A program made the position numbers and the translations under genes. Positions 9,969 through 22,390 of a DNA stretch of 45,369 bases are shown piece after piece. The notes beneath the pieces are model-generated. The model did no database searches. It was not told the origin of the DNA and was given only the letters and a program-made list of their open reading frames with translations. The DNA lies in the NCBI GenBank assembly GCA_019633425.1, contig WSUB01000250.1:1-45369 (forward strand), given 5' to 3'. Position 1 is the first letter of the stretch. Each line of letters starts with the position of its first letter. Source of the stretch: Tulasnella sp. 424. Its lineage: Eukaryota > Basidiomycota > Agaricomycetes > Cantharellales > Tulasnellaceae.

Positions 9969-10616
9969 CTACCCACCAAATTCCATCCACGGGCCCAGGG
10001 CGCGCTGACCGACGATTGAGGGTTCAAAGCGATTCGTGCTGGAGGGATCAGACGAACCCAAAGTCGCCTCCACTCCGAACTGGGGCTTGGCGAGAGGGAG
10101 TGGGTTGTCTGGGTAATCGGCGGTCCGTTTGGTCGAGGCGAACATGCACTTGCAATTGCGGAGAGTGTTGGTCAGTATTCGAGGTCGTAGCGGGGTCGTG
10201 GATGTTGATTCGGTTAGCGGGGAGATGGAGAAAGGTATGGGTCCAGATCGTGCTGCTGCCGTGAGGGGAGGAGTGTCGCGTTCTTGGGAAAGTCGTTGTG
10301 GAAGGTGCCTCGGGCAGATGAAAAGGAGGGAGTAGCTGACGGAGTAAACGGTACTCAGAAATCGAAGTCGACCTTGACCATATTGAATGTTTTGACTTGA
10401 AGTCCACCACTTTGATGTTGCAGTCCTGGGTGTACTACATCGTTCAGCGTCACTCTGGACGTGAGGCGCAGCACGGCGAATGCACAATGCTGAAGCTTCA
10501 AAGGAACGCTGACAGAGGATCTTGAGATCTTGGTATCCAACCCTAGGTCCAACTCGTAGCTGGAACGTGAAAAGTGGGAGGGGTCGTAAAGGGATGTGGC
10601 ATTGTTGCGCCGGCAC
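9969..10616 (-). pseudogene. Decayed ORF of the intergenic module, copy 1
   Basis: An open minus-strand frame of 215 codons without known domain. The same stretch is open in the other copies (19430-19963, 29140-29658, 37964-38524), but matching peptide segments fall in different frames from copy to copy. For example the segment around LRLTSRVTLNDVVHP is read in another frame here (ORF at 10355-10552). This suggests remnants of a duplicated gene with independent frameshifts, or non-coding sequence with chance ORFs. Function unknown. Confidence 0.25.
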
Positions 10617-11475
10617 TGCGAAGGGCCAAAAGAAAAAAACGGGACGGGAGTAACAAAGTAGGAGGCGATTTTACTCTCGAGCGTCCGTGTGTCGGAGCGT
10701 CCGAGGTCGATAGATCATTTTTCTTGGGGACGCTGCGGGCGTCTTGCGAGGTTCTTAGATAGAAAGAAGGTTAGTATCAGACCTATTTTCACGGGACGGT
10801 GTGCAAGGTGCTCACCGGTGTCTACAAGTTCTAACCTCATAGGGATTCAGCTCGGCGCCGGTGAGGTAGTCGTCTTCGCCTACGTTCGTTGTCCCTTCCT
10901 CCCTGACACGATCTCCGCCAATACGCGCGCAATACTCCAAAGCGGTCGAGTGTGGTGATAACCCATGCACGTGGACCTAAATCAGAGTTGGGTTCTTCAT
11001 CTATTCCTTTGCGGTCTTTGCAAGGACCGGAACCGCGTAGTAGAATGGCTGAGAGGGACTGGTGGCGTTAGAGAGTGCCCTCGCTCGGTCCCGAGATTCA
11101 AGGTCGCCGCCGTTTGGGAATACACGACCTGACGCAGAAGCGTGAAGGTTTCCCCAGCCGATAATGGGAGAGGCATTCGTAGTCTTGGAGCGGGCGAGAC
11201 AGATGGAAGGTTGCGCGAAACTGAGGTGCTCCGTTAGATGCTGTTGAAGCGGAATGTTGGACGCGTCAGGCATTTGCGTAGCAGCGTGACGAGAAGGACG
11301 AGTACCTACAGCACGACACCTGATACATCTGCGAAGGAGCTGCGAGCTTTTGAATAGCGTGGTTGACCGGCTGCATGCGTTGGACTTTGGGGTGCTGTTC
11401 GTCGGTCGGGAAGTAAACGATGTGGTCCGTGCGTCACTGGATGACTAAACTTGGAGAATGTTTCTCGTTTCCCAT

Positions 11476-11483
11476 CGACGTCA
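11476..11483. promoter_or_regulatory. CRE-like palindrome, degenerate copy
   Basis: CGACGTCA, one base from the TGACGTCA palindrome found at the equivalent positions 20766, 30565 and 39449, in the conserved context gacgtcatctc. TGACGTCA is the classical ATF/CREB bZIP site. A regulatory role is inferred only from the palindrome and its conservation; it lies about 3 kb upstream of the gene A start. Confidence 0.35.
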
Positions 11484-13112
11484 TCTCGTCCAACGATCGT
11501 CCAACGGGCCAGACTAAAATGCAGGAGTGGAGTAAGGACAAGCCAACGCCGGCTCACCCGATAGGTCAAAATCGAAAGTTGAGGGACGGGGTCGCAGCGC
11601 CCTGAAGGCCCCACGCCACAAGCAACAGTGCACCGCATCCGGTCCTGATGATAACTTCCACCCTGACTTTAAAATAACAATTCTTGGGAAATGAGTCAGA
11701 TCGCTATCTACCCCCACTTCCGACAAACATCGAGATCTCAGGACCACTGGAAGGGGGAGAAAGGAGAATTGGGTGGATTCAATTAGACGTTATTTGGCCC
11801 CATCGCATAGCCGCTCACTCGTCACCATCCCCTTCTTTTATCCCTCATAACTTTAAAACTCCGGGTTCCTAATGACTCGCGCGCTCTTGTTCAATGTCTC
11901 CCTCTTCCAATACATCGACCCAACAATCCATCTCCACTTCTCAGAACTCTCTCCTCTCCGTTGGTGCATCAATCAATCGAACATGCCCCTCCTCCTTTTT
12001 ATGTTACGGTTCCCCTTGAGATAGAATGTTGTGGCCTATAAAGGAGGAGCTCTGGCGTTTGCGCTCCTTCCGCTTTGCGACCAGCGAATTTACATTCAAA
12101 CACTCTGCAGACGGAGAGGTTCGTTGTCCATGTACCTTCGGGCCTTTAAGAGTATGTACGTGGCGTATATGAGAACCGGATGGATGCGGAAGTGGGGAAG
12201 GCACGCCTGACGTCCTCCACCCACGATGACTGAACGTTCGTGATGGAGCGTTAGCTGGTTTCTCTTGCACCGCGAAAGACTCATTCATCGCTAAGTAGTC
12301 AAGGTCCTTTCATACGCTGCAGAGTCACCGGTCATAGATCTCAACCATGTATATACAGATTGATATAGTGATTACAGCTACCAGTCCGGCCTGCTCTCGG
12401 GGATTTCAGTGGCTTTAAATTAAGCCAAGGGTCGGCACACCCAGCTAGCTCGAGCTCTCACCTCTAGTCTCCTGATCTCCCCGGCCGTGCTAGAAAAGAA
12501 CCCCGCAGCTCACGTCGAACTATTGAACTCGTGAAATCCCAGTCGCTTCTGCAAGTCAGATCACATGTACCACTTTAAAGAATGGAGAACGCGAAGCGAC
12601 AGGGTTGCGTTCTAGGGCAGGAATTCTGTCGCTCCCGAAAGCACGGCCCTGTACATTTCGGGTGGGGCATTCTAGCGTCCTTTTTTTGGTACTGGCTCTT
12701 CCGAATGTCATTCATTCCAGTCAAGCTCATCATATATAATTGCCTTTCACCTGGAGGAGCGAGGCTGGGAAAGTTGACCGCTGGGGCCCGAGGTGCACGA
12801 TGCTTTGGACGGCGGCGAAGCGGGCCCAACGCGGAAACCACATGCGACACGCCCCGTTCTGCGTCCCAATCGTCTGTACCATTATAGCCCGAGAGAGAGC
12901 GAAATCGAACACGATTGATCAAGACTAGATAGCCGCTCAAAAGATCCGAAGACTTTTGGCTTTGCCGGACTCTTCTTCTGCTCGGGGCAAAGTCCACTCG
13001 CGCACAGCCTGCATCGTTGCGCTCCGACCTTAATTATTCCCATGTCGACCGCGCTGTCGTCCACGATGCAAAGCGTCGTGCGATTGTGTGCTGAGAGCGT
13101 GACTTGACGCGC

Positions 13113-13120
13113 TATATAAG
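13113..13120 (+). promoter_or_regulatory. Plus-strand TATA box, convergent to gene B
   Basis: TATATAAG in the conserved context cttgacgcgc, TATA, ggaggtccgg. It lies about 390 bases from the stop codon of gene B and points toward it. A transcript from here would be antisense to the 3' end of B unless it ends first. Confidence 0.45.
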
Positions 13121-13507
13121 GGAGGTCCGGACTCGGCGAGGATGTCCCAAGTTGAGGTCGGACGTTTTGTGAACAGCCTCCCTCGGTTGGACGTGTTGGC
13201 TTCCCAGAGTCGTCGACGTTTTTTATGTTTGAAATAGAATATACTCACAGCTTCTTATTCGTTTAGCTCTCAAGTCCGTGTATCGTAGTCAGGTGAAAGG
13301 CAGTCACGGAAGCCTGGCAATGGATGCAAAAAGCTCCACCGATTCGAGGTACTCTCCGGTAACCACCAAATAGCACAGACCGAGTAACCAAGCACCTTGT
13401 ACACCGCTTTCAGGCCCGGTAGCTTTGCATGGAAAGAAGGCATTGCTTCACCGACAATATGAATTGAAATGGACTACATACAGTACTACGAACGTACAGC
13501 ATGGAGA

Positions 13508-16500
13508 TCAAAGATTCAGCGACCGAGAAACATCTAGAATGAAAAGCTCGTCATTTGCACTAATAAATGCTAGTCTCCCTTGGCAAATTGAGATTTTGCT
13601 GCCATAGCGAGCCCAGTACCGCGAGGGAACCCAAATCAAGCGTTGTGAGAAAAATGAAATCCACGGTCCGTTAAAAGCAAGAGATCTGAACGGTTCTTGA
13701 AAGGATTTGTAGGCACGATACTCGGGGCTTGCATCCAAATCACACCTTTGGAACGTGGGGATGTCATACAGCACAACCGCATTGTCCGCGTACTTAGCAA
13801 TGAGTTTCCCTTCTGATACGAACTCAAGTGATATTAGCGGGTACTGTGAATCTGGCCTCACGGGGTCTGTAAGAGCACCCGTTGTGGTATCCAATAGTTG
13901 GACTAATCCGTCATCCCATCCAGAGGCGAGGACCCTGCCATCTGGCGAGAATGCTAAGGCCGAAGACGGACTATCATCACGGGGTTGGGGCGCATTCAGT
14001 AGTGTCATGGAGCTCATATCCATCAATAGGATTTTGCCAGCACCGGAGCCAGACGCTAGAATCTTTCCATCTGGTGAAAAGGCGATAACCTTCACCGAAT
14101 GTGTATGGCCAGAAAGCAACCGCGCCCAGGTCTTTGTTGTATCCGACAAGCATATTGTGTCATCCGCTGACCCAGATGCGAGAACCATTCCATCTGGAGA
14201 AAAGGCAAGGGCGGAAATCTCCTCACTGTGACATGCTGGAAGCGTATTCAACGGTGTTCCAGTCTCGGCATCCCACAGTTGGACAGTTTTCGCTTCACCA
14301 CCAGAGACAATGACCTTGCCATTTGGAGAGAAAGCGACAGCGAACATCCTACTTTCGGTGGGCTGATCTGCGGAATGGTCGGTCAGGGCTGGAGCGGCCT
14401 GGACATCCCATAGCTTCACAGTCTCATCTTCAGATCCTGATGCGAGGTTCCTGCCGTTTGGTGAGAAGGCGAGGGTTCTGACGACTGAGTTGTGAGGGGT
14501 TTGATATTCACCGCGCTTGGTTCCGGTCCTCACATCCCAAAACTGAATACTAGTTTCACCACCGAATCCGGATCCAAAAGCAAGGATATCGCCGTCCGGT
14601 GAGAATGCAAGGGCCAAAGCCCAAGTGGCATCTAGGGTGAGTGGAAAATGGATGGGTGCACGTGCTTTCACGTCCCATAATCCAATCGTGCTCGCAGAGT
14701 CGCCAGATGCTAGGATTTCTCCGTCCGGAGAAAAGGCCAAAGAACGGACCATCATCATATGGTCCATCAAGGGCGCACCCAGTGGCGTTCCAACTTTTGC
14801 ATCCCACAGCTGGATGTCCGCGCTAATGGGCCCCGCAGTTGACGCTAAGACTTTGCCATCTGGCGAGAGTACTGCTTCGAGCTCGGAGGAGCCACCGGAG
14901 CGAAAGGTTACAGGCGGTCCAAGCGACAGGCCAGTTTCGCAGTCCCAGAACCGGATCGTCCCATCATTGGATGCAGATGTAAGGGTCTTGTCGTCGGAGG
15001 AGAGGGTGAGGGACCTGATCGAGTCTGTATGACCCTCGAAACGCTGACCCAACGAATCGCCAGACTCGGCATCCCACAAGCGGATGGCGCCGTCTCCCGA
15101 TCCCGATGCAAGAGTTTTACCGTCGGGCGATAAAGCGAGTGCGTTGACTTCACTGTCATGCCCCACTAGAGGCTCTCTCAGTTGCATGCCGGTCTCGGTG
15201 TCCCAGAATCGAATCGTCTGATCCTCGCATCCCGATGCAAGAACCTTTCCGTCCTGCAGGAACACGACAACACTCACGCTCGTCCCGACAGAGCGTTCCC
15301 ATAAACTTAGAGACCACACCAGCTCTTGTGGACCATGCAAGATGCGGTTCAACGCGTGGCTGGAATAGTACTCCCAGATCTTGGTCCTCGTGGGACAGAA
15401 AGGGAGCGCTGAGGCGTATATGTGCAGTGCGCCGAATGAGATTGGCTCGAGAAATGATGTGATGAACCGATGAGCATCGTTCCAAATGGACATCAGCTCC
15501 GAGTCAAACATCGCTCCGGGTTTCTCCTGCGACAGGGCAGGAAGTTAGTCCATTTTGGACCTGTGATGACATGGTCACGGAATCGCGCACCTGAAGCCAC
15601 GCATGAACCTGTTTTGCCATGGTCATTGCATCTATGGCCGCCCCGACGAGGCTCATCACCTCAAGCCAGCATAGAAGCTGCCTTTTACTGAACGTTTTTA
15701 GACCGGACAATGCAATTTTAAATGACGCCTCCGTTGCTTTCGAGGTCCAGTTCCCCGCGACCAGATGCGAGGACCATGACCGACAGCAATACTCAAGCCC
15801 TTTGGGTACCTCACGCTCCACAATAGCCTGAACCTCCGCATTTGACTTGGAGAGGTCGGAGAGGTGGCACATATTCTCCCGAAGATTGTGGATCATTAGA
15901 TCCAGACATTGACCTGTAATATTGCGGTGATTCTGACCGAGGTCAATGATATAGGGCTTCCCACCACATCGTTGTTCGTCGACGAGTAAATCTCGGACTG
16001 ACGTGTGCACGAGTCGCATGGGCTGGTTGGATGAGTCGGGAATATACACCAGCGATCCGAGGTTGCACAGGATCTCCCGGCGGAGAAGCTGGATCATATC
16101 TTTTTGGCCTTTGTCGCGGAACATGGGTTGGTCGGCGAATAGGTAGGTGAAGATTTCAAGGGAAACGGGATACGCGGCAGCCGCAAGCGTGCCGAGAAGG
16201 CGAAGAAGAAGTTCAGCTCTCCCTGGTCGTTTCTTCGCCTTTCCATATGCCTTGGAAAGGATCTCAGTGTACAGGTTGTCCAAGCCGTCGCAGAGCGATG
16301 GAGACTCGAGGAGCTCCCCCAGACACAGCTCCGGCGAGCCCTCTGAGATGTACTCCACAGCCGTTTGCGCCCATTGGAATAGGCCTTGAGACATGCGCAC
16401 AAGCGATTCAATATCATCTTTTGTTGGCCAGTCATTTCCAAGACCCTGCTTCTCCCTGATGACTGAAAAACGACGCTGAAGGAGTTCCCCGATATCATGG

Positions 16501-18808
16501 TCGATAGAGGTTAGGACATCTAGATCCTCCGTTGGCCATTGTTGGTGCGTTAGGGTCTCAAGCAGGGGGGTTTCGGGGCGGGTAGTGAGCAGGAATTTGA
16601 AGTTAACCGGGAATGATGAGGCATGCTGCTGAACCAGGTTGATGAAATCCACTGCATATTTGGTGTCCTCGCATTCGTCGAGCGCATCCACAACAATTAG
16701 TATCGGATGGGTAGTTTCTCGAAGCCTTTCCGCTGAAGCCACGAAGAGAAGCTTGAACTGCTCCTGAAGACGCTCCTGGGCGACATCTTCGTTCTCCCGT
16801 ATGCTCTGCAGAATGGCATCCTTGACCTCCGGGATCACGCTGCTTCCGAGCTGCCGAGAGAGTGAGCAAAGAAGGCGCCGATCCAGAGCGTTCTGACCCC
16901 GCCGAAAATGGAAAATTGCAAATGCAGCCCGGTATCTCCAATTGTACGCCACCGTCGACGCGAGGGTGGATTTGCCACGGCCGGCCATCCCACGGATCCA
17001 CAGTACGCGGTCCGACGGCGACTCATTCCTGATCCAGTCGTCGATGCGTTCGAGAACTTCAACTCTCGTTCCGGGGAGGCAAATAACCTCTTCAATTGCG
17101 TTGCCTCGCGCTCCGTAGCTTGCATCTCCAAGGCGATCTAGCAGGCGGCGTTGTTCCTTCCGTATTTCCGTATCATCTAAGGCAACGGTATTAGCTCAAG
17201 GTCACCTTCAGGGGCCACGACACCCACATAGCTCATTGAGAAGACTGGTAGTATTGAGACTGATGAGTAACTGATGGGAGCGAACTTCAGCGAATGGGAT
17301 TTCTATGGGGAACCGGGCACTGACTTGGAGTTCTTCCAATGCAACACGAATCGTTTCTTGATACCCTTTCAATGCTTCGGCCTGGCCACTAGACGTAAAT
17401 AATTTCCGAAAGGTTCCTTGTGAGTTCAACTCGTCGATCTTGTTCCGCACCGATTGAAGCTCGCTGGACAGAGAATGTTAGCCATTCTCTAGCCACGTCT
17501 GGTTGGCTGGGTTAATTCAAAACCTTTGCAGTTCCGTAAGTTGTTGAAGAAACTCCTCTCGTGAACGTTCGGTAGGCCTCTTCTTGAACTGTCCCAGGAG
17601 GTTGGATAAGCGTGCTGTACGACTCTCCAGGTCCTTGGCCGTTTCTGTATTACTATCCATTGTCTTGGCGTACGGTAGATGTCAGACGGAAGGGAAGCAA
17701 ACGATGCACAAATTTCGGTTACCTGAATCATCTTAACAACTGCCAATCCTACTTTGCAACCGGCCCCGATGTAGCTTCCCACCACAGGAATCGTTCCCGA
17801 GATGGCTTCAATCGTTTCGAACGTGGTCCGCGCTACCTCTAGCCTTTCACGGCGTCGCGCGGGAGTGGGTTCCGGCTGGGTCGGGTCGTCGGAGGGCCTC
17901 GTCGCAACTCGAGGTGTCTGTTGCTGCGTCGGAACGCCGGCCTTCCCGGTCGTGCTCGCGAGAAGATTGGGTCGGTTACCCGAAGCCTGTGAGACAGGTG
18001 TAGTTTCAGCGTTGACGCTGGTCGGGTTATTTTGGCCACTAGATGGCGCAGTAGGACTCTTGTTAACTTGGCCTCCCAAGGGGTAGTCTAAGGCAAGTTG
18101 GTAAGTTTCAGATCTTTTGCATCAATTGGGGGTGCTTACGAGTCACGGGGTCGTCCGGTAGGTGATCCTTTGAACAGTATACTTGAGTGAAGAGATGCAG
18201 CAGACAGTCAAGGTAATTTTCCCTTACCCGAAGGGCTGCCAGAGCCTTGTCGATATCGTTTCGACAGCCTCGCAGGGCTATGCCACATCCATCCTTGCTC
18301 AGCAATGCAAAGGGGTACTTGACCACGTCCGCAAACTCCCTCTTCGATCCATATTTTCTATACGTCTTTTTCAATCGTGCACACACGTCTTCCATGACTC
18401 TGCGGCGTGCAAGTGGCTCATTTAGCGCCCGAACGATAAGCGGAGAAGCCGATCCAACGCACACGGCGAATTGTTCAATCGAGTTCTGCAGCTCTCCGGG
18501 AGTTGGGGTCAGTTCAACCTGTATGTTGTTTAGGTCAGGAGCGTTGTTAATGGTTTCCAGAAGTTCTTTCACGGCGATGACCGAGTCTTGAGGCCAGTTC
18601 GACGTGTCCTAAAGTATTGTTAGTTGGAAACCAGGAAACGATCCAAGGACTGTATTACTTCGAGAATCGCATTCACGGCCTTTTTAGCATTTTCTACTCG
18701 GGTGAACAAGCTGGTTTGAGCAAGTCGGTCCTGAGAGACCCCCAGATCGATTCGGCGAAAGGATGACGGTTTCGTCGGTTTGCTGCCTGAATTTCCTCCG
18801 CTACTCAT
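13508..18808 (-). CDS. NACHT-WD40 NLR protein, gene B
   Basis: Paralogue of A, predicted 1595 residues. Exons: 18808-18659, 18608-18463, 18399-18228, 18167-18140, 18087-17723, 17663-17524, 17463-17325, 17270-17228, 17176-15591, 15526-13508; introns are 50-64 nt. Walker A GMAGRGKST is at 457-465, Walker B is LIVVDALDE, and RPE follows. The N-terminus keeps the glycine-rich segment VGSYIGAGCKVGLAVV ending at residue 287. About 12 WD40 repeats are followed by the tail with WVPSRYW. Intron 2 (18462-18400, 63 nt) is open in frame here, so a protein 21 residues longer is possible; in A and C the same interval must be spliced out to keep the frame, so splicing is preferred. Intron 6 has a weak GTTTTG donor and gives an immediate stop if retained. 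Intron 8 also has an in-frame stop, which supports its splicing. B is visibly more diverged from A, C and E in the NACHT exon. Confidence 0.93.
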
Positions 18809-19429
18809 CCTTGATTATCGCTGCCGTTTGAGTAAGGTTAACTTGACGTTGACGAGTTTTGTATAATGAGTCGATGGAGGTGGTTGAGAAGAAGCACGCT
18901 GCAGCCACGAGGCTGGCGTGGCAGTGCAAGCGGTGCCTGCGAACCCGGAACAAACTGTTGCAACCAGAACATGCGACTCCCCGCCGTCGAGAAATCTCGT
19001 CAAACGGTACGAGTATTGAGTGGAAAGGGACAAGTTTGCGATCGAGGGAGAAGCCAGATTGGCATCCGGGTTCGTATAGGGCTTGCTGTTGAGAGGCTTG
19101 TATGCCGGTGATTTCTGGCCTTGCTGGAGTTTGGTCTTAAAACGGAGATACCGTAACTTGCTCCACTGTAGTTGGTCTACACACCCGTCTTCGACCATGA
19201 TTTGTCAGGCCATTTGTTTTCGACGGAAATGAACCTCGCACACGGGGAAAAGTACAATGATTCAGGAGCGCGAACGGTGTAGAAAGCTGAACGTAAACGT
19301 CATTCCGATCGTAGGACCAACGTACAACGTAAGAACGGAGAGAGGTTCGTGCAAGCATTGGGGTCAAAGAGAGGAGATTGGCTTAGAAACGAGGGAGGGC
19401 GAGACATACAACACTGGAGGTTGAAAAAG

Positions 19430-19963
19430 CTACCCCGACGAGAAGGAAACGTTCCGGATAATCGACGGTCCGTTGGCTGGAGGCGAACGTGCACTTGCGG
19501 TTGCGGAGAGGTTGGTCCGTACTCGAGGTCGTCGTGGGGTCGCGGATGTTAATTCGGTTAGAGGGGGAGGGAGAAAGGGATGGGGTCCAGATCGTGCCGC
19601 TGCCAGTAGGGGAGGATTGTTGCGTGCTTGGGAAAGTCGTTGTGGAGGGTGCCACGGGTAGATGTAAGTGACGAAGTAGATGACGGAGTAAATGTTAGTC
19701 GGAGATGGAAGTCGACCTTGGACCTGTATAGGACGTTTGACTTGAAGTCCACCACGTTGAGGTTGCGGTGGTGGGTGTACGACATCGTTCGGGGTCACTC
19801 TGGATGTGAGGCGCAGCACGGAAAATGACGAGGACGAGAGCTTCAAAGGTGAACCTGGTATCCACCTGGCACCTCCAGATCCAACTCCCAGATGGAAAGC
19901 GGAAGGAGGATCTGTAGGGGTGGTGACACACGTCACGCCGGTACTGCGAAGGGCTAAAAACAA
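19430..19963 (-). pseudogene. Decayed ORF of the intergenic module, copy 2
   Basis: Open frame of 177 codons with the segment VLRLTSRVTPNDVVHP. It matches the copies at 9969, 29140 and 37964 only when frames are switched along the alignment. The 3' part is truncated by the deletion specific to this module copy. Product unknown. Confidence 0.25.
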
Positions 19964-20765
19964 GGCGACGAGAGTGAAAAGTGGGAAGCGACTTTACTCT
20001 CGAGTGTCCGTGTTTTGGAGCGTCCGGGGTCCATGGGTGATTTTAGGAACGCTTCGGGCGTCTTGCGAGGTTCTTAGGAAGAGGAAAGGTTGGTATCAGA
20101 CCTATCTTCACGGGATCACGCATAAGGTGCTCACATGTGTCCAAAGGTTTCAATCCCATTGTATCTAGCTCGGCGCCGGTGAGGGAGTCGTCTCCGTCAT
20201 ACGTTCGTCGTCCCTTCCGCCCTCACACGATCTCCGCCAATACGCGCGCAACAAAAGCGGTCGAGTGTGGCGATAACCAGTGCACGTGAGCCTAAATCAG
20301 AGTTGCGTGATTCGTTTACTCCTCCGTGGTCATTGCAAGGGCGGGACTGGCAGAGAGGGTTTGTGCCATTTGATAGTCCTCGCTGATTCTGGGATCTGAG
20401 GTCGACGTCGTTTGGGAATACACAACCTTGCGCAAAAGCATAAATGTCTCGCCGGCCAATAGTGGGAGACCCATTCATAGCGTTGGAGGGGGCGAGGGGT
20501 GGGAAGGTTGCGCGAAACGAGGGTTTTCATGCGTTGTTGGATGCTGTGGAAGCGGAATGTTAGACGTCAGACAGATTTGCTTAGCATCGCGACGAGCAGG
20601 ACGAGTGCCCACACAAGACGTGACGCATCTCCGATGGAGTCGCGAGCTTTTGGATAGCGTTCTTGACTGGCTCCACGCGTTGGACTTGGGGCTGCTGTTC
20701 GTTGGTCTGGAAGTGAATGATGCGGTCCGTGCGTCACTGGATGACTAAACTTTGTCGTACCTCGT

Positions 20766-20773
20766 TGACGTCA
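20766..20773. promoter_or_regulatory. TGACGTCA palindrome (CRE-like)
   Basis: Perfect ATF/CREB-type bZIP palindrome, conserved at 30565 and 39449 and with one mismatch at 11476. It is preceded by the conserved sequence ggatgactaaact and followed by tctc. It lies about 2 kb upstream of the gene B start. Regulatory function is inferred. Confidence 0.4.
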
Positions 20774-22384
20774 TCTCACTTCACCCAAGGACGTCTCATC
20801 GCCCAATTACCCCGGGACGATCGTAGCGTGCATACACACGTACCGTAAGCTCACCCAATGGGTCAAAATTAAAGTTCTGGACCCCCGTCCAAGGCCTCTC
20901 AAAAATTGGAATCCCGACGCCTAACTCCACAAACAACCAAGAGAACTACCACCCCTTCCTTTCTGACGAGATACTGGGTTTTGGGATACGGGGTTTGGAC
21001 GCATTCTCTTTCCCCGTCGACGTCGTCTCTTCCAACGATCAATCGTCCAACGCGTTTCAGGAGTGGAGTAAGGACAAGCCAACACCGGCTCACCCGATAG
21101 GTCAAAACTGAAAGTTGAGGGACGGTCGCAGCGCCCCGAAGGTGCCACGCTAAATGAACACTGCACCGCATCCCGTCCTTCCTACAAAACATCTTGGAAC
21201 GACTGGAGGGGAGAAAAAAAGAGAGCCGGTGGATTCAATTGGACGCTATTTGGCCCTATCGCATACCCGCTCACTCGTCACGCTTCTTTATCCCAACTTT
21301 AAAACTCCGCGTGCCTAAGGACTCGCCCGCTCTTTTTCTTGTCTCTGTCTCTGTCTTTCTAAGAGTCAACAATCCCCTTCACTTCTCAGACCTGGCCTCG
21401 CCGTCAGTGTATCGATTCAACCGTACATTCCCCCTCCTTTTTATGTTACGGCTCCGCTGGAGACAGAATGTTACGGCCTAGAGGAGAAGAACATTGCTCC
21501 GCTACCCCCCTTCCTCCACATTGCAACCGGCGAATTTACATTCAAAACACGGTGCAGACGGAGAGGTTAGTTGTCCATGCACCTTTGGGAGTACGTGGTA
21601 AATATGAAAACCGGATTGATTCGGAAGTGGAAAGCGCACCTGACGTCCTCCACTCACGATGACTGAACGTTCGTGATGGAACGTCAGCTGTTTCTACATA
21701 GGATCGGCTTGTGCACCGCATTAGACTCAACGCTAAGTGCCAAGGACCTCTCATGTGCTGAACAGAACCCCGCAGCTCACATCGACTTATTGAACTCGTG
21801 AAATCCCAGCCGTTTCTGCAAATCAGACCACATGTACCACTTGCCAGAATGGAGAACGCGAAGCGACAGGGTTGCGTTCTGGTGCAAGAGCTCTGTCGAT
21901 CGTGAAGGCACGGCTCTGTACATTTCGGGTGGGGCATTCCAGCGTCATTTTTTTTGGTACCGGCTCTTCCGAATGTCATTAATTCCAGTCTAGCTCATCA
22001 TATATAATTGCTTTTGACATGGAGGAGCATGTTTGGGAAAGTTGGCCACTGGGGCCCGAGGTACACGATCCTTTGGACGGCGGTGATGCGGAGCCCAACG
22101 CCGAACCACATGCGACACGCCCCATTCTGCGTCCCAATCGTCTGTACCATTATTGCCCGGGAGAGAGGGAGCAAAACCAAACAGATTTGATCAAGACTAG
22201 ATAGCCGCTCCAAAGGTCCTAAGTCTTTTTGCTTTCCCAGACTCTTCTTCTGCTCGGGGCGACGTCCACCATGCACACAGCCTGCATCGTTGCGCCCCGA
22301 CCCTTAATTACTCCCATGTCGACCGCGTTGCCGTCCACAATGCAAAATGCCGTGCGATTGTGTGCTGGGAGTATGATCTGATGG

Positions 22385-22390
22385 TATAAG
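22385..22390 (+). promoter_or_regulatory. Plus-strand TATA box, convergent to gene C (diverged)
   Basis: TATAAG at the position equivalent to 512, 13113 and 41064. It is a shorter and weaker match with a small deletion just before it, but the downstream gtccggactcggcgagg is fully kept. Confidence 0.35.

Larger units (their letters stand above)
8517..13507. repeat. Intergenic module between genes A and B
   Basis: Five kilobases without a gene I can support. Sub-blocks recur in the other gaps of the array. Next to the gene start, about 8517-8740 matches 18809-19000 and 28130-28345. About 9310-9930 matches 28440-29050, and is partly deleted before 19450. About 9934-11480 matches 19450-20770, 29053-30580 and 37910-39450. 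About 11480-12750 matches 20770-22010 and 39450-40710. About 12755-13507 is the 3' flank of gene B. The stretch about 8740-9300 is extra in this copy. Copies differ by many indels, so no long frame is conserved throughout. Confidence 0.8.

Noticed and set aside
12000..13300. Solo LTR of a retrotransposon (TATA box and conserved block)
   Set aside because: I could not find TG..CA ends with a target duplication around any copy; the block duplicates together with the whole gene unit. Kept only as an alternative explanation.
15504..16988. Separate proteins for the NACHT and WD40 ORFs
   Set aside because: The 62-64 nt gap between the ORFs has matched GT and AG sites in the same phase in all five genes, so they are consecutive exons of one protein.
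21542..21979. 145-codon minus-strand ORF before gene C as a real gene
   Set aside because: The equivalent sequence before genes B and E is interrupted by stops and a length difference of over 100 bases, so the frame is not conserved.
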